A stretch of DNA of 18,469 nt from an uncultured Lachnospiraceae bacterium (GTDB lineage Bacteria > Bacillota > Clostridia > Lachnospirales > Lachnospiraceae), in the NCBI GenBank assembly GCA_937915975.1, contig CALGGL010000316.1, forward strand, positions 1-18,469. Reading direction: 5' to 3'. Positions 1 to 8,894 of the stretch are shown one piece after another. The notes under the pieces are model-generated. The model did not search any database, was not told the origin of the DNA, and saw only the letters and a program-made list of their open reading frames with translations. Numbering within the stretch: the first letter of the stretch is position 1; each line of letters begins with the position of its first letter. The translations under genes and the position numbers were made by a program.

Positions 1-83
1 ATAGAGATGATGATAACGCATTAAATACTGCAAAGAGTATATTTGATAGGACTGCAGTATTCCATGTAAAAAATGACGAATAA
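1..83 (+). CDS. C-terminal end of an upstream protein (partial)
   Basis: The frame starting at base 3 is open from the window edge to a TAA at 81-83 and encodes 26 residues, beginning RDDDNALNTA and ending AVFHVKNDE. The other two forward frames hit stops at once (TAA at 22-24, TGA at 8-10). The stop lies 43 bases before the TTG start of the first ATPase, and a strong ribosome binding site sits in that gap. No promoter or terminator is evident between them, so this gene is probably the preceding member of the same operon. The visible tail is hydrophilic with no membrane segment or recognisable motif, so no function can be given. Confidence 0.6.
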   Translation, partial: RDDDNALNTAKSIFDRTAVFHVKNDE

Positions 84-111
84 CGAAATATGTTTTAAAT
101 AAATTCTTAAA

Positions 112-118
112 AGAGGAG
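112..118 (+). promoter_or_regulatory. Ribosome binding site that fixes the TTG start of AAA-1
   Basis: AGAGGAG lies 8 bases before TTG 127-129. No ATG or GTG in the frame lies at a usable distance, so this site supports initiation at the rare TTG codon. A TTG start may lower translation of AAA-1 relative to its ATG-started neighbours. Confidence 0.75.
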
Positions 119-126
119 ATATTACT

Positions 127-2556
127 TTGGCGGGAAGAAAGAAAAAAACAGAAGAAATAACTGAAAATATCCCTACTTCCGTAGGAGGAAAAAAGGTTGT
201 TGCCTTTTCAGGATATGACGAATATATGCGTCATATATTTCATTGTGTAAACATGTGCCTTGCTGCATATATGGACAATATGAAGCTTATGTTTTCAAAT
301 GGTCAGGGCGGATATAAGAATGTACTCTATCCTGATTTGGAAGTGGCTTCCGATTCATGTAATGAACAGCTCATTAAATATGAGCAGCTATATGGAAGTT
401 CATCTGATAATTCGGATGATGATATGGATATGGAAGAGTCTGACGAGTCAAATGACGGAAACGAGGAGTTTGATGATGAGCTTCTTTCTTTACTGGGTGC
501 ATTTGCGGAAAGCTCCGGTGGTGCAGATAGTGATGATGAAGGAGAGGATTCCAGGGAAGAGGAGCGAATTAAGGCGGCTCGGGATACATTTGATGTTGTC
601 TCACAGCTTGAATGGATATCTGCCTGTGGAGAACTGACATTAAAAAAAGGCGAAAGAATGCCTTTTTATGAGCTTACAAAAAAGCTTGAGATGCGTCCGT
701 TTGCATTATTTACCTTTGCGAGTGGTGTTTTATCTTCAACGCAGACTGACTATGCAGGTATTTTCCAGATTATAAACGAAAACGGAAATCTTTCTTCACC
801 TACTATTGAGAGTGCAGCAAAGATTTATTTTGGACCTAATTATTCGATTACCGGTGCTTACGGTGAGATGAGTGAATGTCTTGAGGCGTTGCTTCCTATT
901 CTTGACCTAAAGGTTGTATCAAGCATGCCTTTTTCAACGGTTATATCACCTGATAAGCGTATCATAGATTACCTCTTCGGTAAGGATCCTATGCGGCTTG
1001 ATGAAAATTATATAAGATTTTTCAAGATGCTTACCACCAAGGAAGAGCTTGATCCGATTATGGCCAATGACGGACAGCTTGAGGCTATGAAGATATCCTA
1101 TGGCGAGGGTGTGCGTATATTCTCGTATTACGGAGATGAGGGAAGTGGAAGAAAATTCTTTATAAGACATTTTTGTGAGGAAAATAATCTCGGAGCAGTT
1201 TCCATAAACTGTAAAAAGCTTTTTGTATATGATTTTAATTTTGTGGAAAAAGCTTTATGGGCTGTTACCAGAGAGTGTATTCTAACCAACTCCTGCTGTT
1301 GTTTGGATGAGCTCACATTTAGAGAAGATGAGAAAGAAAAATTTTATGGATATATGGATCTTGCATTTGCCAAGCTTACGCAAAAGAAAATTCTGGTATT
1401 TGCGATAAGCAGGGAAAAGCTCGCTATGAGGGATATAACCAAGGAAGAAGTTACAGAACTTGAGATACCTACCCCTAACAACGAGGAAAGAGAAAAATGT
1501 TGGAATTATTTTTCGCAAAAATACAAGCTCGACAAAGATGTTGATAAGCTCGAGATGGCAACAAAATTCCTCTTTACACCGGGCAAGATAAAATCTGCTC
1601 TTCACAGTGCAAGAAGCCTTGCAACTATGAATAAGGAAATTCTCATATCGCGTGCCACACTGTTTCAGGGTTGCTATGGTCAGATGAGTTCTGAGCTTAC
1701 ACAGAAAGCAACCAAGATTAAGGCAAACTTTGGATTTGAAGATATCGTTATGAACAAGGATCAGCGTGAAACCTTAGAGCATGCTATAGACCAGATGAAC
1801 TTCAGAAAACAGGTATATGACGGCTGGCATTATACCAAGAAATATCCTTACGGACGTGGTTTGTCAATTCTTTTGTTCGGAGCTCCCGGTACCGGTAAGT
1901 CCATGTGTGCACAGGTTATCGCGCATGAACTTAATCTTGAGTTATACAGAGTTGACCTTTCAAAGGTTATAGATAAGTATGTCGGTGAGACAGAAAAATC
2001 TATATCCATGATATTTAGAGAAGCAAAGAAGTGTAATGTCGTACTATTCTTTGATGAGTGTGATACCTTGTTTGCAAAGCGTTCGGACGATGGCGGTTCC
2101 AATCAGGCGTCCAATAACAATAAGACCGCACTCCTCTTGCAGGAGGTCGAAGGTTATGACGGAGTATCGGTTCTGGCTACAAACTACAAGCACAATATTG
2201 ATCCTGCGTTCTTTAGACGTATGAAATATATAGTTGAGTTCCAGTTCCCGGACGTAGATACCAGAGAGATGCTCTGGCGTACTACCATACCAAAGGATAC
2301 GCCTTTGGCAGAGGATGTAGATATACGTTATCTTGCTGAAAAGTATGAGCTTGTTGGTGGTAATATCAAAAACTGCATACTTAATGCGGCATTTCTTGCT
2401 GCGGCTGATCCGGCAGCAGAGGGTAAGGTACATATGGTACATTATCTTTTAGCTGTAAAGTACGAATTTGTAAAGGTTGGTAAGGTATTTACCCGTTCTG
2501 ATTTTGAACCTTATGCTGATGCTGTATTTGGAACGGAAAATATGAACAGATATTAG
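127..2556 (+). CDS. Double-AAA+ ATPase with acidic insert (AAA-1)
   Basis: An 809-residue ATPase. The TTG start is chosen because AGAGGAG at 112-118 sits 8 bases upstream and the first in-frame ATG is about 33 codons further on. Residues about 92-148 form a very acidic Asp/Glu/Ser tract. Around 336-395 there is a decayed nucleotide-binding unit: GDEGSGRK at 336-343 lacks the Walker A GK[ST], while a Walker B-like LDE ends at D394-E395. The C-terminal AAA domain is intact: Walker A GAPGTGKS (585-592), Walker B with D643 and E644, sensor-1 N686 and arginine fingers R697/R698, followed by a helical lid containing GGNIKNCILNAAF. This C-terminal domain belongs to the classical AAA clade and resembles ATPases of extracellular contractile injection systems. 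It has no signal peptide or membrane segment, so a cytosolic ring ATPase is expected. Its partner is probably the giant protein encoded next. The biochemical class is secure; the role is inferred. Confidence 0.9.
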   Translation: MAGRKKKTEEITENIPTSVGGKKVVAFSGYDEYMRHIFHCVNMCLAAYMDNMKLMFSNGQGGYKNVLYPDLEVASDSCNEQLIKYEQLYGSSSDNSDDDMDMEESDESNDGNEEFDDELLSLLGAFAESSGGADSDDEGEDSREEERIKAARDTFDVVSQLEWISACGELTLKKGERMPFYELTKKLEMRPFALFTFASGVLSSTQTDYAGIFQIINENGNLSSPTIESAAKIYFGPNYSITGAYGEMSECLEALLPILDLKVVSSMPFSTVISPDKRIIDYLFGKDPMRLDENYIRFFKMLTTKEELDPIMANDGQLEAMKISYGEGVRIFSYYGDEGSGRKFFIRHFCEENNLGAVSINCKKLFVYDFNFVEKALWAVTRECILTNSCCCLDELTFREDEKEKFYGYMDLAFAKLTQKKILVFAISREKLAMRDITKEEVTELEIPTPNNEEREKCWNYFSQKYKLDKDVDKLEMATKFLFTPGKIKSALHSARSLATMNKEILISRATLFQGCYGQMSSELTQKATKIKANFGFEDIVMNKDQRETLEHAIDQMNFRKQVYDGWHYTKKYPYGRGLSILLFGAPGTGKSMCAQVIAHELNLELYRVDLSKVIDKYVGETEKSISMIFREAKKCNVVLFFDECDTLFAKRSDDGGSNQASNNNKTALLLQEVEGYDGVSVLATNYKHNIDPAFFRRMKYIVEFQFPDVDTREMLWRTTIPKDTPLAEDVDIRYLAEKYELVGGNIKNCILNAAFLAAADPAAEGKVHMVHYLLAVKYEFVKVGKVFTRSDFEPYADAVFGTENMNRY

Positions 2557-2581
2557 TTTTTTATATAAGGCTTTATATCAA

Positions 2582-2603
2582 AAGCGATAAATGTTATTCG
2601 CTT
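2582..2603 (+). other. Small hairpin before the giant gene
   Basis: In the 63-base gap between AAA-1 and the giant gene, AAGCGATAA (2582-2590) can pair with TTATTCGCTT (2594-2603), with one bulged base and a 3-base loop. No U-tract follows, so it is not a terminator. It ends 5 bases before the GAGGTGG ribosome binding site (2609-2615) and could protect an mRNA end or tune translation of the giant protein. The stem is short and may be chance. Confidence 0.25.
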
Positions 2604-2619
2604 ATTATGAGGTGGCTGC

Positions 2620-5600
2620 ATGGATAATAATTATCAGGAAGAAGATAAAAAAGAAAAAGAGAAAAAAGAAAAATTAATAGCGGATATAAACAGGCTTAAC
2701 ATGCAAAAAGCTGCCAAAATGTTTGCCGGCATGAAGTACCGTGTAACCCGTAATAAAAAAGGCAGGCTTGTATATGCGAAAAATAACAATCAGCCAAAGC
2801 CTAAACGTCAGCCTGCCGGTAACAAGAATGCAGCTGTTAATAAGGATTTGGGCAATAAGATTGCGATTAAAGGTAAGCGACAAAAGAATGAAAAGGGTAA
2901 TAACCAGATTAAGCAGCCCATAGTTCCTGAAAATAATCAGATTGAGGAACCGATAGTTCACGCAAACAATCAGATTATGCAGCAAAATCCGCCTGTTAAC
3001 GAACAAAATATTGATGCAAATGCTAATCAGGATATTGAACAGCCAATCGAGCAGAATAATATCGCAGAAGTTAATGCAGGCGGAGAAGGGGTTGTAGAGC
3101 AACAGAATATGGAGCAGCAACCACAGAACGCAGGCGGAGAAGAGGGTATAGAGCAGCCACAGAACGCAGGCGGAGAAGAGGTTATAGAGCAGCCACAGAA
3201 CGCAGGCAGAGAAGAGGTTATAGAGCAGCCACAGAACGCAGGCGGAGAAGAAGCTGTAGAGCAGCCGCAGAACGTTGGTGAAGAAGATATTGCCGAGCAG
3301 ATACGGAATGCAGGCTGGGAAGTTATAGAACAGATACAAAATCTGGTTGAAGAACAGCAGATTGCCGAACAACAACAGAATGCTCCGGTGCAGCCACAGA
3401 ATGCTCCGGTGCGTCACGAAATAGAAAATCTCTCAATGAATGAGTTTAACACTGCTTTATATTATATTTTAAAGGGTGAAAACAAAGTTGTTTCAATAGA
3501 CGAGGCAGGTGATTTAAGCCTGCAGGGTGTTGCAATGCGTATTATGCTCCAAAACAGAGCGGAAGAAGCGCTCAAAAATGAGGACTTAAGACTGACACAA
3601 AAGGCAAAAAAAGCCAATATGATTAAGGACGCTGTACGCCGCTTGGACGAGCTTAAAAAGGATGATGACGGCACAAAACGTATAGATGAATTCTTAAAGC
3701 TTGATTATACGGTTTTTGATAAATTTGATGATATGTATCTCGTTTTTTCATTTGACCGTATTAATAATGCCATTGAGCAGGCAGAATATATAGAGAGAGA
3801 GGTTTTACCGCTTGCAGAAGAAAAGAAAAGCTTAAGCAGGGAAACACATAGTAAGGTTACTGCTATGCTTGCTGCGATAAATGACTATAAGAATTATATG
3901 AATCTTCGTATGATGATTATGGCTGATAAAAATTATACGCTTGCTTTTGATGAAGAATTACTCAACGGTGCAGCAGACATTGATGAAGTGAACGAACGTC
4001 TTGAAAGCTATACGGCTGAAAGAGATATAAACAACGAACAGCTTTCAACGATTATGAGATATATTACATATAAGACAGAGATGGGTGATAATCCTCTTTT
4101 TTCCTTGCATTATGAGTTTAGGGAGAGTACTATGCTTGAGCGTATGCAGGCATATGGTTATGTTGTTGAGGAAGAAAATAATGAAGAGGAAGTGGACGAG
4201 GATGTAGAGCGTGAGCTTCAAAATCTTGAAGCTGAAGTTGCAAATCAGGCACAAAACCAAATCGCTAATCAGGATGCAGTAAATCAGGCTCCGAATCAAA
4301 TCATTAATCAGGAAGAAAACCAAAATGCTGTGGCAGAGCAGGGACAGATACCTTTAGTTCCGGAGCTTTTAAATGCCAAGCGTAAGGAAAGACTCACATA
4401 TCTTCTTACCGGCGATAATGCGGGAAATGCAGAACCGGAGCTTGATATAAATAACCGTGCCGAGCTTGCAAAGGAAGCAAGAAACATATATGAGCAGTGG
4501 GAAAATATGGATCTTGAGAAGGAATTTGAAGGTACGCTTAATTCTCTTGTTGATGTTATAAAACAGGGTTATATGATTCCGCCTGAGATAATGGAGCTTC
4601 TTTCTAAAGGCTTAAGACCGGGAACTTCTGTCTTGGCAAAGCAGGCTAATAAAGAAGTACTTGCGGCAGGTATGTATAAAGGCGGTGAGCAGGAGGCTGC
4701 AATGCTTCCGGTTGTCCTTGCTGATACATTTATGAAGACAGATTTTTCTGTATTTGATTCGATACAGGATGAGGATATAGTTAAAAACTACACTGAAGCA
4801 AAAAGCCTGATCGACTATGGCTTTGCTCTTAAAGATTATATGGAGCAGGCTATTAACAGTAAAACCTGTTTGATATCACAGGAGCGTGTAGATAATTTCA
4901 GCGCCGTTTTAGCTTCTTTAAAGGACTACACCGAGTATGCATTCAGACGTATGGATATCATAAGAAGTCCTTATTATACGCTGATTGACATGGATAAGGC
5001 ACTTCATGAGCAGGATATAAAGGATATAAGGAATCGTATGCCTGAAGAACCTGAGGCTGATGATGAGAGTGCTCTTTTGGAATTTGTATATAACGGTTTA
5101 GAGCTTGCGCCTTATCTTGAAAAGGTAAGTAACGGAGGCTTCTTTGAGCGTGCTGCCGTTTATGGCTATAAGGCGGTTGATGATTATAAGGATGATAATC
5201 TTGATGTACAGGCTGAATATATAAGAGAGGTGGAAAGGATAGACAGGGAGCGCCTCTTATTTAACAGTGTACAAAGAGTTATAGGAAGCGGACAGGATTA
5301 TGATGAAGAAAAGAATAATCTGGAACATGATGAGAATTTAAGAAAACGTCAAGAATTATCCGAAAGGGCAGAGGAATTATTTGCCAATCTTTCTGATGAA
5401 CAAGGACCTGACATGTGGGTTGAGGAGCTTTTAAATACTGATGTAAGTATCTTTGACGGCATCGGAAAAGACGAGACATTTATAGAAAATTTCAATGAAA
5501 TATATAAGCTTACTTCACGTGGACTTATTATAGAAAATAAGCTTGAAGCCCATAAAAACAATGAGATAGAATTAACAACTGAGCAAAAGCAGATTCTGAG

Positions 5601-8600
5601 CGGTATCAAAAATATGCTTGATGATGCACGTCTTTATATCACTTTAAAGCTCAATCAGATAAGAAATCCATATTATAAAACTATGCATACGGTTGACGAG
5701 TCTGCCAACGAAAATCTTGACAGGCAGGCGTATGACAATAACTACAGTGCATTTGAAACAGACGATGCACAGCTTGATATCTATGTCAATATGACAAACA
5801 TGCTTCAAAATTCTGAGTTTTTTGCAAAGATTTCAGAAAATGGTAAGGAGATAAAAGACAGATATATAAGTGAAGCTATGTCGGTTGAAGATAATACCGT
5901 AAATGAAAATCTCGGTGCCGAGCATATGAATATGGATAATAATTACAGTGCTGTAGCATATCTTTTTGATGGTGAAGAAAATGTGGACAATATTGATAAA
6001 GCAGCATTTAAAGAAGGTATAAGTCGAAGAATCGAAAAGTTTGGAAAGGCAAATGAGTCTTATAATAAAGCGTTAGATAATAATTCCAAGGTTCAAAGTG
6101 CACTTTCTGTCGCATATACCAAACTTGACGATTTGGGCTATGTTAATTATGAAATTGATCCTGCTATAATAAATGGTATTTATCCACTTATAAAAACAGG
6201 AGAAACAGATGAAGACGTTAAGTTCAACATGGAACTTCTTATGAATCTCGGAGCCCCTGAAAAGAATACAAGAGGAGCTGCATATAAGGCCATGGTTGAC
6301 AGCTTCCTTGGTATGGATATATCAAAATTTGACAGATGTGATGATGAATATTTCATGACTAATTTTGCAGAACTTAAATCCATAGGTGTACAGGCGGATA
6401 TATTGGCCAATGAAGAACTTTTAGATACATTCGGTAAAAACGGATATAAGATTTCTGCTCAAAAGAAAGCTAATCTTATGATACTTGCACAGGCGGTAAA
6501 AAGGTATGTTTCATATATGGACAGTCGTATGGCTCTTATGAAACATCCGCTTTATATATACGTGTTTAGAAATGCAGATGAAGGAAAACAGTATGATCCG
6601 GAGGAGTTAAAGAACCGTTTGGCTGAGGCTAAGGGAAAGGCTGATGCCGGGGAGGCAGGATATATAGATGTTTTGGTTGATGCATTTACAAAGTGTTATC
6701 CGGGAAATTTGCGCGAGAAGTCTATGGAAGAACGCCTTTTGGCTGATGGTTTTGCCAAGCTTGTACCGGGTGAGTACGATGAGGATATTGAAGGAAAAGA
6801 AGAATATCAAAAGGAGATATCCGAGGGTAATATAATAAAAGAGTCTGTAGATTTAAGAACTGAGATGATAGTTTCCAATGTCTTAAAGGAACTTGCTACA
6901 GGTGATGGAACCATGAGTCTTGAGGATTATAAGAAACAGACAGGCGGTGGAGAGAACAGGAGAGAATTGGCACAAAGAGTGCGTGAGCTTCCTGATTTTG
7001 ACAATGTTGAACCGAAGATTATAATGGCGGATCTTCTTACAGATGATGCAGATATATTAAATGAATTTCTTGGTATGAGTTTTAATGAGTTGGATAATTT
7101 AAGTGATGAAAAGCTTGTTCAAAATTATACGGAGATAGCTGCTTTGTGTGGTATGGAAAATCAGATTGCCACTACACTTACAAGGCTTAGAGAATCCGAT
7201 GAAAAACCACTTGCTTCTACAGTTGCAGCTGTAGAGGGAAGGCTCAATATGCTTAGGGATATAAGAGAATATATATTTGCCAAGCTTTCTGTAATACGTG
7301 ATCCTCTTTATGAAAAGCATTATGATAGTGCATATTTGGGCTTTGATGAAAAACGTGAGGACATGGAAGGAAAGATAAACGAAAAGGGAGAGCAGCTTGG
7401 TGAACAGGGCAGAGCTTACTTAAGAAAGGTTGCTATAGCAAAAAGTAGTCCGTTTATGTCAAAATATACCGGTACAGGAAGTACTACTGCCGATGCTTAC
7501 GGCAAACAGCAGGAAGAAGAGTTTTATAAAAAGGCTGTTATGCAGGGAGAGGGAGAAGACATAGCTCATCATGACGAAGAGGGAAGAGTTGAAGGTGATA
7601 TGCCTCTTGAACCGGATGAAAGACCGGCTGACGAGCCGCCTGCTCAGATTGAGGGTGCGCTTGAATCCAAATCTATGGCAGGACCATTAAAAGAACTTGT
7701 CGAATTATGTGACATGACAAAAACATACAAACAAAAGATATTTAAAAAGCAAAAAAATACTTATCAGGTGACGGATCAAAAGGGTAAGGTTAAAGAAGTT
7801 ACAAGGACTGAGCGGGTTCTTGACAGAGTTGAGGATAAGAAGGTTTCAAAGGATATAAACAATCAGATGGAACCAATCAGAGAGCAGATTAAAGTAATAA
7901 TGGATTTCCTTGACCTGGAGTTCGATTATAAAGATGATAAGCTTTTTGAAATGGAACTTGGGCTATTGCTTAATCACATTGAAGTGCTTGATATAATTTG
8001 CGGACAATATATGACAGGCAGACGTAATATGTATCAAAATACAATGGAACAGGATATCGTGAGAAAAGTCCGTCGCATTAGAAAAATAGCGAAGTACGCT
8101 TATACTCAGACTTATACAAGTGCACGTATGAGCAGAATATATTTTAGACAGCAGGATTTCTCAGGAAAGAGAGTTCCTTGGAAAAATATCTATTATTATG
8201 CCGAACAGCCTATAGTCTGGGAACAGGGACTTGTACCTTATGATAAGGTAAATGCTGTAGACAAAGAAATGAGAGATGTTGCAACCGGTGCAAAGCCACC
8301 GCGTACCAGACTTAAAACATTTACGGAAAAGGATAATTCGCACGATAAGATAGAACATTGGATGAAGATATTCTCCGAATGTAAGCCTGATGAAGCTGTG
8401 GCGCTTGACAGAGAATTGTCCATAAAGGATATGGAGCGACTTGAAAAGCTGATTAGTACGACAAATATGAGAGCTAATCAAGGTATTCCTGATGATGCCG
8501 TTGATTTCGAGCGCGCTTGTACGGATATGATGCATTCCTATGGAGTGACTAAAAACCGTATTAAAAAATATATCGATAATATGAAGCTTGAAACGGATGA

Positions 8601-8865
8601 CGATAAGACACAAAAGCAGATGCTTGAATATGTTTTGGCATCTTTGGACTGGCAGATACAGATTTATAATGCTTATAAAGACAAGATAGCCGATACATAT
8701 GATGTTATAAAAGCAGATTCTGAAAACAGAACTATAAGTGATGTATTTCGTTCATGGAATAATGCATATACGGAATATGCCAAAAGAAAGCTTACAGAGA
8801 TGTCTGTGGCTGATGCTGCAGCCGATGGAGGCAAAAACCCGGGAAACAAAGACGAAAATCCATAA
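2620..8865 (+). CDS. Giant five-repeat helical protein, Q/N-rich linkers (2081 aa)
   Basis: I do not recognise a named family. The order is: charged basic N-terminus (1-100, starting MDNNY then Lys/Glu-rich); Gln/Asn/Glu-rich tandem repeats (about 150-270); five divergent helical units (about 273-1600); an acidic Pro-containing linker (about 1640-1690); and a unique basic C-terminal region (about 1690-2081) with an aromatic patch at 1837-1863. Each unit opens with a short hhYhhxG segment (near 273, 588, 878, 1105, 1416) and carries a core of about 80 residues (near 361, 707, 940, 1232, 1486). The core pattern is roughly hDhSxFDxhxDE...N(Y/F)xE, ending near a P-(L/Y)-Y or N-Y motif, for example SPYYTL and DPLYEK. 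A second Asn/Gln linker lies at about 538-575. There is no signal peptide, membrane segment or anchor, so it should be cytoplasmic. GAGGTGG precedes the ATG by 4 bases. The two ATPases flank it closely, suggesting a scaffold, tape-like or remodelled substrate role (inference). Confidence 0.85.
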   Translation: MDNNYQEEDKKEKEKKEKLIADINRLNMQKAAKMFAGMKYRVTRNKKGRLVYAKNNNQPKPKRQPAGNKNAAVNKDLGNKIAIKGKRQKNEKGNNQIKQPIVPENNQIEEPIVHANNQIMQQNPPVNEQNIDANANQDIEQPIEQNNIAEVNAGGEGVVEQQNMEQQPQNAGGEEGIEQPQNAGGEEVIEQPQNAGREEVIEQPQNAGGEEAVEQPQNVGEEDIAEQIRNAGWEVIEQIQNLVEEQQIAEQQQNAPVQPQNAPVRHEIENLSMNEFNTALYYILKGENKVVSIDEAGDLSLQGVAMRIMLQNRAEEALKNEDLRLTQKAKKANMIKDAVRRLDELKKDDDGTKRIDEFLKLDYTVFDKFDDMYLVFSFDRINNAIEQAEYIEREVLPLAEEKKSLSRETHSKVTAMLAAINDYKNYMNLRMMIMADKNYTLAFDEELLNGAADIDEVNERLESYTAERDINNEQLSTIMRYITYKTEMGDNPLFSLHYEFRESTMLERMQAYGYVVEEENNEEEVDEDVERELQNLEAEVANQAQNQIANQDAVNQAPNQIINQEENQNAVAEQGQIPLVPELLNAKRKERLTYLLTGDNAGNAEPELDINNRAELAKEARNIYEQWENMDLEKEFEGTLNSLVDVIKQGYMIPPEIMELLSKGLRPGTSVLAKQANKEVLAAGMYKGGEQEAAMLPVVLADTFMKTDFSVFDSIQDEDIVKNYTEAKSLIDYGFALKDYMEQAINSKTCLISQERVDNFSAVLASLKDYTEYAFRRMDIIRSPYYTLIDMDKALHEQDIKDIRNRMPEEPEADDESALLEFVYNGLELAPYLEKVSNGGFFERAAVYGYKAVDDYKDDNLDVQAEYIREVERIDRERLLFNSVQRVIGSGQDYDEEKNNLEHDENLRKRQELSERAEELFANLSDEQGPDMWVEELLNTDVSIFDGIGKDETFIENFNEIYKLTSRGLIIENKLEAHKNNEIELTTEQKQILSGIKNMLDDARLYITLKLNQIRNPYYKTMHTVDESANENLDRQAYDNNYSAFETDDAQLDIYVNMTNMLQNSEFFAKISENGKEIKDRYISEAMSVEDNTVNENLGAEHMNMDNNYSAVAYLFDGEENVDNIDKAAFKEGISRRIEKFGKANESYNKALDNNSKVQSALSVAYTKLDDLGYVNYEIDPAIINGIYPLIKTGETDEDVKFNMELLMNLGAPEKNTRGAAYKAMVDSFLGMDISKFDRCDDEYFMTNFAELKSIGVQADILANEELLDTFGKNGYKISAQKKANLMILAQAVKRYVSYMDSRMALMKHPLYIYVFRNADEGKQYDPEELKNRLAEAKGKADAGEAGYIDVLVDAFTKCYPGNLREKSMEERLLADGFAKLVPGEYDEDIEGKEEYQKEISEGNIIKESVDLRTEMIVSNVLKELATGDGTMSLEDYKKQTGGGENRRELAQRVRELPDFDNVEPKIIMADLLTDDADILNEFLGMSFNELDNLSDEKLVQNYTEIAALCGMENQIATTLTRLRESDEKPLASTVAAVEGRLNMLRDIREYIFAKLSVIRDPLYEKHYDSAYLGFDEKREDMEGKINEKGEQLGEQGRAYLRKVAIAKSSPFMSKYTGTGSTTADAYGKQQEEEFYKKAVMQGEGEDIAHHDEEGRVEGDMPLEPDERPADEPPAQIEGALESKSMAGPLKELVELCDMTKTYKQKIFKKQKNTYQVTDQKGKVKEVTRTERVLDRVEDKKVSKDINNQMEPIREQIKVIMDFLDLEFDYKDDKLFEMELGLLLNHIEVLDIICGQYMTGRRNMYQNTMEQDIVRKVRRIRKIAKYAYTQTYTSARMSRIYFRQQDFSGKRVPWKNIYYYAEQPIVWEQGLVPYDKVNAVDKEMRDVATGAKPPRTRLKTFTEKDNSHDKIEHWMKIFSECKPDEAVALDRELSIKDMERLEKLISTTNMRANQGIPDDAVDFERACTDMMHSYGVTKNRIKKYIDNMKLETDDDKTQKQMLEYVLASLDWQIQIYNAYKDKIADTYDVIKADSENRTISDVFRSWNNAYTEYAKRKLTEMSVADAAADGGKNPGNKDENP
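3121..3300 (+). repeat. 36-bp tandem repeat array in the giant gene
   Basis: Five head-to-tail 36-base units (3121-3156, 3157-3192, 3193-3228, 3229-3264, 3265-3300) encode a 12-residue period of the form PQNAGGEEVIEQ. The first four are nearly identical in DNA; the fifth is diverged. Decayed copies continue on both sides, roughly 3076-3120 and 3301-3420. The period is a multiple of three, so copy-number change by slippage keeps the frame. The product is a flexible Gln/Glu-rich linker between the basic N-terminus and the helical units. Confidence 0.93.
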
Positions 8866-8880
8866 GATATATCTTGATTC

Positions 8881-8886
8881 AAGGAG
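8881..8886 (+). promoter_or_regulatory. Ribosome binding site of AAA-2
   Basis: AAGGAG lies 8 bases before the ATG at 8895, inside the 29-base gap after the giant gene's stop. There is no space for a separate promoter, so AAA-2 is almost certainly co-transcribed with the giant gene. Confidence 0.8.
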
Positions 8887-8894
8887 TTTAAATT

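Noticed and set aside
299..637. 112-codon plus-strand frame inside AAA-1
   Set aside because: Off-frame reading of the acidic tract; Met/Ile/Trp-rich nonsense translation without a ribosome binding site.
3121..3300. Tandem repeats as a CRISPR array
   Set aside because: The units are contiguous with no unique spacers, lie in frame inside a gene, and no cas gene is nearby.
2674..3417. 247-codon open frame on the minus strand opposite the giant gene's start
   Set aside because: It is the mirror of the Gln/Glu tandem repeats (giving a periodic LLYNLFSACVLW pattern), has no ribosome binding site, and lies wholly within a well-supported gene.
8161..8613. 150-codon minus-strand open frame
   Set aside because: Antisense to the C-terminal region of the giant protein, with low-information Ile/Phe-rich translation and no start signal.
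2620..8865. Giant protein as a secreted or cell-wall adhesin
   Set aside because: Large size and repeats suggest it, but there is no signal peptide, no membrane segment and no LPXTG-type or S-layer-type anchor, so surface export by Sec is not supported.
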